Shown: positions 43,844 through 51,482 of the stretch, in pieces | How the letters are laid out: each line of letters begins with the position of its first letter | Position numbering within the stretch: the first letter of the stretch is position 1 | Origin: CAZKVU01 sp964556475 | GTDB lineage: Bacteria > Patescibacteriota > Microgenomatia > UBA1406 > HO2-37-13b | Assembly: GCA_964556475.1 (NCBI GenBank) | Contig: CAZKVU010000001.1 | Span: 1 to 64,000, forward strand | Direction: 5' to 3' | DNA: 64,000 nt | Position numbers and translations under genes: made by a program | The notes under the pieces: generated by a model | What the model was told of the DNA's origin: nothing | Database searches by the model: none | The model's input: only the letters and a program-made list of their open reading frames with translations

Positions 43844-44455
43844 ATGAAAAATTTTTTGATTTCCTTGCAGAAGGATATTTTTGAGTTTAAAACTCTATCC
43901 CCCCAGGTCAAATTTCTACTGGCTATCCAGGTTGTTATTCTGTTTATTTTCAGTATTCTTGTAGGCGTCCTTTTCTCACCTCAATTTAATAAAAAGGTTC
44001 AGCAAAATCCTAATGGCAACCCAAATAGTGCTATAGCTGACCGAAATTCCACACAGCTATCTATTGAACCAAAAGATGAGATTGTTAAAGTTGGTGAAAG
44101 CAGGCTGATGTCTGTACATTTGAAAGGGTCATCGGTGACAGCCGTTGATATTGTTTTGAATTATGACCCGGCCATGCTCGAAGTATCAGACGTTACGAAC
44201 GGTACGGCCTTTGGGCGGGTCATCATCAACAAGGTTGAGAAAGGTAAAATATACTTCTCCGCTGCCCAGGACGTAACTAACGCTCAAAAAGTTAATAAAA
44301 ATGATGATGGAGCTGTTTTTGGATTCAAAGTTACGGCTCTCAAGAAAACAGAAACCGCAAAGATTGAATTTTCACTTGATGAAACAATCACCGCAGAAAA
44401 TGGTGAAAACAAGTTAGGAATTACCCAATCAGCAAGCATCCATGTTTTCGATTAA
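43844..44455 (+). CDS. Cohesin-domain protein with N-terminal membrane anchor
   Basis: A 203-residue type II membrane protein. A TM helix at about residues 24-45 (LLAIQVVILFIFSILVGVLF) is followed by a short Asn/Gln-rich spacer and a cohesin domain (about 70-203) with VTAVDIVLNYDPAMLEVSDV and the strand GAVFGFKVTALKKTETAKI. It resembles the cohesin at 33068 more than those of the first locus. Its 3' end overlaps the start of the next dockerin gene by 14 bases, the tightest cohesin-dockerin pairing in the window. Confidence 0.84.
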   Translation: MKNFLISLQKDIFEFKTLSPQVKFLLAIQVVILFIFSILVGVLFSPQFNKKVQQNPNGNPNSAIADRNSTQLSIEPKDEIVKVGESRLMSVHLKGSSVTAVDIVLNYDPAMLEVSDVTNGTAFGRVIINKVEKGKIYFSAAQDVTNAQKVNKNDDGAVFGFKVTALKKTETAKIEFSLDETITAENGENKLGITQSASIHVFD

Positions 44456-46643
44456 ATTACTATCACATAAAAAGCAAAGGCATGGTGAAATAGCCGCAAC
44501 ATTAACGGTGCTTGCGATGTTTGTGCTGACGATTGGAGTTCTGTTTGGAGCATCGCTTGTGAACCAGACCAGCCCAGCGAGCCAGACCGAAGCATTTGGG
44601 GTAAGTGGCGTTAATCCACTCACAACGACAGGTTTCAGCATGGATTACACACGCATTGACCCAGCTCGATCAATCAATCCAAAACAGGCAATTTTATATG
44701 GAACCATTTGTTTTGATGAAAATCCCCCACTCAATGGTAGGTTCAAAATCGAGGTTTATGCAGTAAAAACCGGAGAAACAAATCGCGTTCTGGCTGGATC
44801 GTCTGTTGAAAAAACAGCAACATCACCACAAACACTGCGCTGCAGCGGGGGGCGTCCGACATCGTTTGGTGCAGTCTTTACGAAATTACCTGAAGGATTC
44901 ACCGCAGATAACCTCGATAAGTATTTTGTCACCCTAACTGTTAGCAACGGGTGGGAAGATACAGGATTTGCTCCAAAAACCGATATCGCCACCATTGCGA
45001 AGACCGCAGTTGGCTCATTACAATCTCAGGGAAGCGAAGGTACAGACACACCAACGCCGTCTGCGAGCCCAAGCCCAACAAAAACACCAACCCCAACAGT
45101 ATCACTACCTTCTGCTAACAAATGCTGGCAGGCATGTACAAAAACAGACCCAAGTGGAAACCCTACAACATTTGATAGCATATGTGGCGATGGACTTGAA
45201 TGTAAGTGGGCTGGTCTAGGAACACCTCGACCTGACCAAGAACGTTGTCTTGATACAGCAGCCGGGTGCAAGTGCGTACCACCAAATGTGTCGATAACAG
45301 ACAAATGTAATACACAGGCCTGTGTTTGTAGTACCGTCAAGATGTGTGATAACAGGATTGTCATCTCTGGAAGATTAAGCATCACCGGAGATATTCCTGT
45401 TGATGAACATGGAAATAAATACCGTTTACAGGTGAAAGTATGTCAAAGCATTAAGGATCCAAACGGTGTTAGCAGATGTGGTGATACGACTTTGGGAACT
45501 CAAATTATTGAACCTGATAATCCTACCTTCACATTTGCAGGTTTACCTCAAATTGCTGACAAAAAATTCGGTATTTTGGTTTCAGACAAATATGTCAAAC
45601 CTGATGCTGATCAATTATCTTCATTAGAAGTTGGAAATTACATTAAAATCGAATCAGAGAATTGTAATAATGGCCAAGAAGCCGGAACTGAACGTGAGCA
45701 GCCAGCGAGCTCAAAATTCCAATGTTTTGTTCTGATTCCAAACGCTGCAGCACCAGCATGTAAGGCAGAAAATGTGAATTATAAAGTTCCATTACCAACA
45801 AACACACCAACACCAATACCAACAAATACCCCTATTCCAACAAACACGCCGTCACCAACGCCAAAGTCAGAGGCTGACAGAACACTCAAGTTCCAGTTTG
45901 AGATAAGAAACTATACAAGCATGACTCTTATCCGCTGTAACAATCGAGCACAATGTAGTGTGGAGGAAGATCCAAATAATCCTGGTGAGCCAAAATACAG
46001 CAATGGCCTTACGATAAAGAATGTTAAATATGAAGTCTGCTCGGTCATGCCAAGTGGTGATAATAGCACTAATTGCTCTGGGGTGAAAACTATCGACCTT
46101 GGAAACCTTGGTCCGGTAAACGCAAGCGGCATGAACGGGAACCCAGCCAGAAAAGATAGCGACCCATATATACTTGCTCCATATGCAGTCAGACCAATCG
46201 TAAGGAACTGCCGAGTAGAATTTAGTGATAACACAGGAGTTAATTGCGAATTCAAAGACCCATCACAAACGCCACCTCCTACAAGTGGAACAGGTAACAG
46301 GACACCAAATAATCCCGATGATGCCAAATGGTATCTTAACATTAAAGTTTTCGGTAAGAGTGATGGGGGTGCAGCACCTATTCCATATTTCGCCTCTCAA
46401 ACTGAAGCAAGTGATGTATCTGGCAATAGTTGCGTGAATGTAGATGATTATTCACGACTTGTACTCGCCTATGGAAAGACAGACGGATCGTCTAATCTCA
46501 ATCTCAATCCGAGCTTTTTTGAAACAACATCTGATCTTGATCTTCCCGAAGATATTAACTTTGACGGAATAGTCAATGCATTCGACATGGCTATTCTGCT
46601 CTCTAATCTGGGTACAGGTTCTGGGTGCGCATTCAATCAATAA
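44442..46643 (+). CDS. Multidomain dockerin protein
   Basis: A 733-residue protein. The N-terminal anchor GEIAATLTVLAMFVLTIGVLFG is followed by a beta domain with LYGTICFDENPP, a Pro/Thr linker, a Cys-rich segment (GDGLECKWAGLG onward, about 14 Cys in 80 residues), a beta domain (VISGRLSITGDIPVD), a TNTPTPIPTNTP linker and another beta domain (LKFQFEIRNYTSMTLIRC). The C-terminal dockerin has a degenerate first loop (DVSGNSCVNVDDYSRL) and a canonical second loop (DINFDGIVNAFDMAI). It lacks the clear CG-YGW ending. Its start overlaps the upstream cohesin gene, which is its probable partner. No catalytic motif is recognised. Confidence 0.75.
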   Translation: MFSIKLLSHKKQRHGEIAATLTVLAMFVLTIGVLFGASLVNQTSPASQTEAFGVSGVNPLTTTGFSMDYTRIDPARSINPKQAILYGTICFDENPPLNGRFKIEVYAVKTGETNRVLAGSSVEKTATSPQTLRCSGGRPTSFGAVFTKLPEGFTADNLDKYFVTLTVSNGWEDTGFAPKTDIATIAKTAVGSLQSQGSEGTDTPTPSASPSPTKTPTPTVSLPSANKCWQACTKTDPSGNPTTFDSICGDGLECKWAGLGTPRPDQERCLDTAAGCKCVPPNVSITDKCNTQACVCSTVKMCDNRIVISGRLSITGDIPVDEHGNKYRLQVKVCQSIKDPNGVSRCGDTTLGTQIIEPDNPTFTFAGLPQIADKKFGILVSDKYVKPDADQLSSLEVGNYIKIESENCNNGQEAGTEREQPASSKFQCFVLIPNAAAPACKAENVNYKVPLPTNTPTPIPTNTPIPTNTPSPTPKSEADRTLKFQFEIRNYTSMTLIRCNNRAQCSVEEDPNNPGEPKYSNGLTIKNVKYEVCSVMPSGDNSTNCSGVKTIDLGNLGPVNASGMNGNPARKDSDPYILAPYAVRPIVRNCRVEFSDNTGVNCEFKDPSQTPPPTSGTGNRTPNNPDDAKWYLNIKVFGKSDGGAAPIPYFASQTEASDVSGNSCVNVDDYSRLVLAYGKTDGSSNLNLNPSFFETTSDLDLPEDINFDGIVNAFDMAILLSNLGTGSGCAFNQ

Positions 46644-46679
46644 ATAGAATTTTACAAAATCACGCGAGGCAATAAGACT

Positions 46680-47057
46680 TTATTCAAAAAGCCCTTGTGT
46701 TTCCGGAGCAGTATACGGCGTAAGTTCCTCGTTCTTTTTCCTGCGACCATTAGATTTTCCTGAAGATGTTTTTTTAGTTTTTTTTTCTGCGGTTGGGAAA
46801 GCGCCTAATTCTTTAAGCTTCCACATAAATAAAGCCCCTTTTTTTCGCGCTGTTGAATCAATGACAAATCGAAGCGCTTCTTCGAGAATTGGACGCGGCA
46901 TTGTTTTCGCCAACTTTATATACATGCTTTTGCGCTTTTCTTCGCCAAGCTTCTCAGCCAAATGCACACCAAATGACTGATATTCTCGCGATATATATTT
47001 ATCTTTTGTCGGATTAAACCTTGATAATATATCTTTAACGCTGTCCATAAAGTTCAT
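46680..47057 (-). CDS. Small basic hypothetical protein
   Basis: A 125-residue protein whose start overlaps the end of pth by 23 bases; a second ATG at 47048 is also possible. Residues 5-85 are helical (DSVKDILSRFNPTKDKYISR, then SMYIKLAKTMPRPILEEALR), and residues 92-115 are Lys/Ser/Arg-rich. The basic tail suggests nucleic-acid or ribosome association, which is inference. Coupling to pth hints at a translation-related role. It converges with the dockerin gene at 46643. Confidence 0.55.
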   Translation of the reverse strand: MNFMDSVKDILSRFNPTKDKYISREYQSFGVHLAEKLGEEKRKSMYIKLAKTMPRPILEEALRFVIDSTARKKGALFMWKLKELGAFPTAEKKTKKTSSGKSNGRRKKNEELTPYTAPETQGLFE

Positions 47058-47598
47058 TGAACTGCTTGAGGATTAATGGAAAAATAGCCGAATGTAATTG
47101 TGATGCTTCATTCATGGTGAAATTATCAAGCACATAAGACTTGCCGTCAACACGAAATTCATTTCCATCCCGATTATCAATGCCAATTCTGATGCGGGTA
47201 AAATCCTGTCTGGCGATATTCTGCTCGATAGAATTAATGCCGTTGTGCACTTTTGGACCAACGCCATTTTGAATTTTAAATTCACCGAAATGAATGTCTA
47301 AATCGTCGTGTGCTATGAACATATTATCGGCTTGAATTTTATAGTAATCCATGGCTTTCCGGACCGATTCTCCCGAGTTGTTCATAAATGTCTGAGGTTT
47401 TAATAAAAGTACGCGGCCAAGTACCTCGTGATTTATTTCACACGTAAGACTATTTATTTTTTTATCCAGCGAGAATTGATCTTTCTGAGCGTGCGAGTCG
47501 TATGTTTGTGCGAAAAAATCAACAAACATAAAGCCGGCGTTGTGCCGATTTTTTGCATACTCTTCACCTGGATTCCCAAGTCCAATTATTAATTTCAT
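47035..47598 (-). CDS. pth: Peptidyl-tRNA hydrolase
   Basis: Recycles tRNA from prematurely released peptidyl-tRNA. The start MKLIIGLGNPGEEYAKNRHN at 47598 gives the normal N-terminus with the catalytic His in NRHNAGF; a TATACT box (47605-47610) ends six bases before it, and earlier in-frame codons overlap that box. LLKPQTFMNNSGESV and HDDLDIHFGEFKI carry the conserved Asn and Asp. The usual KxGG.GGHNG loop reads KIQNGVGPKVHNGINS, a little divergent. 187 residues is the usual length. Confidence 0.93.
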   Translation of the reverse strand: MKLIIGLGNPGEEYAKNRHNAGFMFVDFFAQTYDSHAQKDQFSLDKKINSLTCEINHEVLGRVLLLKPQTFMNNSGESVRKAMDYYKIQADNMFIAHDDLDIHFGEFKIQNGVGPKVHNGINSIEQNIARQDFTRIRIGIDNRDGNEFRVDGKSYVLDNFTMNEASQLHSAIFPLILKQFNELYGQR

Positions 47599-47716
47599 AG
47601 GCATAGTATACTCGATTTTCAATAAAATGCAGGTCTGAACCTACAAAAATCAAGTCTTTTCATCCCCCGTACATCCGAGCCTATACAATTTCTATAGGAT
47701 ATGATATAATGTTCGG

Positions 47717-48436
47717 ATGTTAGCCACGTTCCTACAATACTTGATTGCTCATGGTGTGCCTGAAAACACGGTAACTTTTATGCTGTACCTGCCATTACTA
47801 GCAACAGTTGTTACCTTTTCACGGTATATTTTGGGCATTAAATCGCTCACCATTTATGCTTCCCTGCTCTTAACCTTTGCTCTTTTTCAACTGGCACAAA
47901 CTGGCCGCGGAGCTGTTGATCTTACAACCGGCCTCATCCACGGCGGCGTCCTCATTATTACAACAACAATCATCGCATTTATACTACAAAGCCTCACAAA
48001 AGAAATTCGCATGCATTACCTAGCAAAAGTGAGTCTCATCCTCACAAGCGTCTGTATTGCCGTGCTCTTTTTGATGTATATATTTATACAGTTTAACAGC
48101 CACACGTTCGTCAATCTCAATCCACTCTCTATTGTCATCATCATTTTGGTAATTGATATTTTCATGCGTGGATATTTACGAAAAGGTTCAGATAAATCAG
48201 CCCTTCTGATAACTCAAACAATTATTTTATCGTATACATTATTCTTTATAATGGCTCAGCCTACCATCGCTGAATTCCTCATCGACCATCCGGAAATTGT
48301 GCTCTACAGCATCTTGATTAATATCTTCATTGGTCGATGGAAAGGATTTAGATGGAGTGAGTACGTCAGGTTTAAGAATATCAAGTTGCCTGAACCTGCA
48401 GACACCTATGATACCACCTATACTCAGGAAAAATGA
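47717..48436 (+). CDS. Seven-TM protein resembling 7TM_transglut membrane domain
   Basis: A 239-residue protein with about seven membrane helices, for example LGIKSLTIYASLLLTFALFQ, GGVLIITTTIIAFILQSL and PLSIVIIILVIDIFMRGY. The GIKSLTIYASLL segment and the C-terminal WSEYVRF motif recall the 7TM domain that in other bacteria is fused to an inactive transglutaminase and encoded beside an ATP-grasp ligase and a retropepsin-like protease. Here the transglutaminase part is missing, but the expected partner follows with a 29-base overlap. TATAAT at 47705-47710 ends six bases before the ATG. The family link is from pattern and context. Confidence 0.65.
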   Translation: MLATFLQYLIAHGVPENTVTFMLYLPLLATVVTFSRYILGIKSLTIYASLLLTFALFQLAQTGRGAVDLTTGLIHGGVLIITTTIIAFILQSLTKEIRMHYLAKVSLILTSVCIAVLFLMYIFIQFNSHTFVNLNPLSIVIIILVIDIFMRGYLRKGSDKSALLITQTIILSYTLFFIMAQPTIAEFLIDHPEIVLYSILINIFIGRWKGFRWSEYVRFKNIKLPEPADTYDTTYTQEK

Positions 48437-49835
48437 CCGTATCCTCGGTCTGAACGAACGCAATATTGAGTATGTCCGTAAGTACAATACAGCTTCGGCA
48501 AAACTTATTGCTGATAATAAAATCCTTACCAAGCGCATACTCAAAAAAGCATCAGTTCCTACAACAAAAATCATCAAGATTGTTCGCTCTATTGAGGAGC
48601 TAGAGAATTTTGACTTCTCTACTCTGCCAAACAGCTTTGTTGTCAAGCCAGTTAACGGTGTTGAAGGCGGCGGTATTCTAATTGTCTATAATACCGATAA
48701 AAAAGGCCGATTTGTAACTGCTCAAGGAAAAACATTTACTCGCGATATGCTCATTACCCATATGCAGGATATTATGGAGGGTAAATATTCGCATAGCTAC
48801 ATTCAGGATTCTGTTCTCTTTGAAGAGCGAGTTCGACCACACAACCGATTCCGCCCATATACTTTTAAGGGTACCCCGGATATTCGCGTTATTGTATTTA
48901 GGCGTGTGCCGATTATGGCGATGGTGCGCTGGCCGACCCTTGAATCAGAAGGTAAAGCCAACTTTGCTCAAGGAGCGGTTGGGAGTGGAATTGACCTCTC
49001 AACCGGCGTTACTACGCACTCAATCAAAGGATCAAAAAAAGGTCAATTTTCTCAAATCGAATTTGTCCCGAATAGTCGCGAACGCTACTCAGGTTTTAAA
49101 ATTCCCTACTGGGATAAAATCCTAACGTATTCAGTCCAAGCAAGCGTAGCATCGAAGATTGGTTTTTGTGCGATTGATTTCCTGATTGATCGCGAATTAG
49201 GCCCGCTTGTTGTTGAGATGAATGCGCGACCAGGATTGTCTATACAACTTGCAAATAATGATGGTATGAAGTGGCGGCTTGAACATGTAAAAGATATCCG
49301 CATAAAATCAGAGGCGCACGCAATACGTTTAGGTAAGGATTTATTCGGTGGTGAAGTTCAGGAAGAAATCGAAGCCATTGCAGGTAAAAAGTTAATTTCT
49401 GTTATTCAACCGATTAAATTATTCTCTAAATCGCGTAAGAAAAATATTGTTGTGAAAGCGAAAATTGATACCGGGGCGTATTATTCTTCTATTGATACTG
49501 CACTTGCTGAGGAATTGGGTTATGGTGATGCGATTAAACTTTTTGAACATTTTGACGTTCCAGATTTCTTTGCGACAGAAGCAGATGCAAAAATCTGGCA
49601 GGAAAAACTTCACGATGAGCTGATTTCTAAAAATCCAGACATTGTTAATACACATATTATTGTCAATGCAAATGGAAGAAGCTATCGAATTGCTCTAAAT
49701 ATCTTGGTGACTATTGAAGAAAAGCCACTCGAGATTGAAGTAAATGTGAAAGACCGAAGTCAGTTACGATATCCAATGGTTGTTGGACGACGAGATCTTA
49801 AAGAGTTCCTCGTTGATCCGGCAATGAAAAAGTAA
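48408..49835 (+). CDS. ATP-grasp ligase fused to RimK-associated retropepsin-like protease
   Basis: About 475 residues from the ATG at 48408 (MIPPILRKNDRILGLNERN), chosen over an ATG at 48330 to limit overlap with the 7TM gene. Residues about 20-300 form an ATP-grasp domain of the alpha-L-glutamate-ligase type: NSFVVKPVNGVEGGGI (nucleotide-binding Lys and Gly-rich loop) and GPLVVEMNARPGLSIQLAN (Mg ligands Glu/Asn). Residues about 340-475 match the ATP-dependent zinc protease/retropepsin-like family: KAKIDTGAYYSSIDT has the DTGA active-site motif and YPMVVGRRDLKEF the family's closing motif. These are separate neighbouring genes in many bacteria. A peptide-bond-forming modification with a linked protease is inferred. 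Confidence 0.85.
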   Translation: MIPPILRKNDRILGLNERNIEYVRKYNTASAKLIADNKILTKRILKKASVPTTKIIKIVRSIEELENFDFSTLPNSFVVKPVNGVEGGGILIVYNTDKKGRFVTAQGKTFTRDMLITHMQDIMEGKYSHSYIQDSVLFEERVRPHNRFRPYTFKGTPDIRVIVFRRVPIMAMVRWPTLESEGKANFAQGAVGSGIDLSTGVTTHSIKGSKKGQFSQIEFVPNSRERYSGFKIPYWDKILTYSVQASVASKIGFCAIDFLIDRELGPLVVEMNARPGLSIQLANNDGMKWRLEHVKDIRIKSEAHAIRLGKDLFGGEVQEEIEAIAGKKLISVIQPIKLFSKSRKKNIVVKAKIDTGAYYSSIDTALAEELGYGDAIKLFEHFDVPDFFATEADAKIWQEKLHDELISKNPDIVNTHIIVNANGRSYRIALNILVTIEEKPLEIEVNVKDRSQLRYPMVVGRRDLKEFLVDPAMKK

Positions 49836-49864
49836 TCAGAATACCTCTGCTCCCGAGGAAAATG

Positions 49865-49946
49865 TGCCGAAGAAAGGATTCGAACCTTCACTCCTTACGG
49901 AACACGTCCCTGAAACGTGCGCGTCTACCAATTCCGCCACTCCGGC
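49865..49946 (-). tRNA. tRNA-Leu (anticodon CAG)
   Basis: On the minus strand a seven-pair acceptor stem (GCCGGAG/CTTCGGC), D-arm GGCGGAATTGGTAGACGC, anticodon stem CACGT/ACGTG with loop TTCAGGG, a long variable arm and T-loop TTCGAAT. CCA is not encoded. Confidence 0.93.
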
Positions 49947-49973
49947 TAGAAGTATATTATACAGGGTCTGACC

Positions 49974-49984
49974 CTACAAGGCTT
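49974..49984. repeat. Short palindrome GGGTCTGACCC, first copy
   Basis: The same palindromic core occurs as GGGTCAGACCC at 62252-62262 and in degenerate form (AGGTCTGAACCT) near 47631. All three are intergenic and close to promoters. Confidence 0.5.
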
Positions 49985-49993
49985 GCATCATCC

Positions 49994-50203
49994 ATCATTT
50001 TCACGTACACTCAAATGAGCATGTATACATATACATATGAAGGCCTTGNNNNNNNNNNNNNNNNNNNNNNNNNNNNNNNNNNNNNNNNNNNNNNNNNNNN
50101 NNNNNNNNNNNNNNNNNNNNNNNNNNNNNNNNNNNNNNNNNNNNNNNNATCATTTTCACGTACACTCAAATGAGCATGTATACATATACATATGAAGGCC
50201 TTG
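49994..50203. other. False assembly gap with 55-base overlap duplicated
   Basis: Bases 49994-50048 and 50149-50203 are identical and flank 100 N. The contigs overlap by 55 bases. Confidence 0.95.
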
Positions 50204-51240
50204 AGCCTCGGAAAAGCGGTAAGGAAGATTCCGGATTCCTCGGTAAAATTACAAACCGTTTTACATCATATTCACCATCGTCGGAAACAGTCAAGCGCCA
50301 TACTGCATTTCTATTAGTGCAGGCGGTGTTTATTCTGGTATTGGCAGTTGTCAGCATGTACACCGAACTTCAGGCAAATGTCGCTGATGCAGAAAGCAAA
50401 ATGCTCACCTTTGAGCAGCAGCTTGCACTTGCCCACAACAGCCGTACTAATCAAATGTCACAATCAAGCGCTGTACTAGGAGCAAGCAACAACCAAACTG
50501 ATTCACAGCAAAATTCAAACAACAATAAGCAAGACATTATCATCAAAGACATCAATGAAGAAACCGATTCAACTCTCCCCGATTCTGCTGAACCAAGCAA
50601 AGATGAATATGTTATTGCAGTTTATGGTGATTCTATGGTTGATACCATGGGCGAACGCCTCGAATATCTCGAGCATGAGCTTACAAAGAAATACCCCCAT
50701 ACGCATTTTGACCTCTACAACTACGGCATGGGCTCAAACAATGCTGAAGACGGCATCTCGCGATGGGGCAAACCATTTCACTATATGGACCGAAACTACC
50801 CACCGATTACAGAAATCAAGCCTGACATTATTATCATGGGCTCGTTTGCATACAATGTGTTTACCCCACACAATCGGGATCGACACTGGCTCGCATTAAC
50901 CGATTTGGTTCAAAAATCGCAACAACTTACACCAGATGTCTACATGCTCGCAGAGATTGCTCCACTTCGACGAGGATTTGGCTTCGGGCCAAATGGCGTT
51001 AACTGGTCGCCTGCTACTGCTTATGTTCATACTGGCAATATCATCGAACAGCTTAAAAATGCAATAGGATTATCGCAGACTTTGCAGGTCCCCCTTATCG
51101 ACACATACACCCCATCTCTTGATGGAGACCGTGAAGAAGGTCAAAGTAAGTATGTCAATCCAAGTGATGGTATTCACCCATCAGTCGCTGGACATCAATT
51201 TATCGCAGAAATCATTGTTCAAACCCTCGAGCTGAAATAA
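50170..51240 (+). CDS. Membrane-anchored SGNH/GDSL-type hydrolase
   Basis: A 356-residue protein. A TM helix at about residues 40-60 (FLLVQAVFILVLAVVSMY) leads to a Gln/Asn/Ser-rich spacer and a catalytic domain outside the cell (about 150-356). SGNH motifs: block I AVYGDSMVDTMG with the nucleophile Ser, block II YGMGSNNAEDG, and block V DGIHPSVAGHQF with catalytic Asp and His. Esterase or acetyl-hydrolase activity on polysaccharide is typical for the family; the substrate is unknown. The start lies in the duplicated overlap. In the merged sequence TTGCAT-17-TACACT precedes it, and the second Met (50176) fits the leaderless spacing better. Confidence 0.85.
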   Translation: MSMYTYTYEGLEPRKSGKEDSGFLGKITNRFTSYSPSSETVKRHTAFLLVQAVFILVLAVVSMYTELQANVADAESKMLTFEQQLALAHNSRTNQMSQSSAVLGASNNQTDSQQNSNNNKQDIIIKDINEETDSTLPDSAEPSKDEYVIAVYGDSMVDTMGERLEYLEHELTKKYPHTHFDLYNYGMGSNNAEDGISRWGKPFHYMDRNYPPITEIKPDIIIMGSFAYNVFTPHNRDRHWLALTDLVQKSQQLTPDVYMLAEIAPLRRGFGFGPNGVNWSPATAYVHTGNIIEQLKNAIGLSQTLQVPLIDTYTPSLDGDREEGQSKYVNPSDGIHPSVAGHQFIAEIIVQTLELK

Positions 51241-51390
51241 ATATTAATGGTCCCATTCGATCGCTCGAAGCCTCTTCTGTTCGAAAACCTATATGCTATA
51301 CTACATAGATAGCTTTGATAGGCTCAGGAGGTGTCGCGTACTATACACAACTTGTCGGCCCCTGGCCACAAAACAGAACATTTATAACTA

Positions 51391-51476
51391 GGAGGTGTCG
51401 CATAGTGGCCCATTGCACGGGTTTGCTAAACCCGCATACCGAAAGGTATACGAGAGTTCGAATCTCTCCACCTCCG
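51391..51476 (+). tRNA. tRNA-Ser (anticodon GCT)
   Basis: Acceptor GGAGGTG/CACCTCC, anticodon stem CGGGT/ACCCG with loop TTGCTAA, a long variable arm (CATACCGAAAGGTAT) and T-loop TTCGAAT, discriminator G. CCA is not encoded. Eleven bases of its 5' end also occur at 51327-51337. Confidence 0.94.
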
Positions 51477-51482
51477 CAAACT

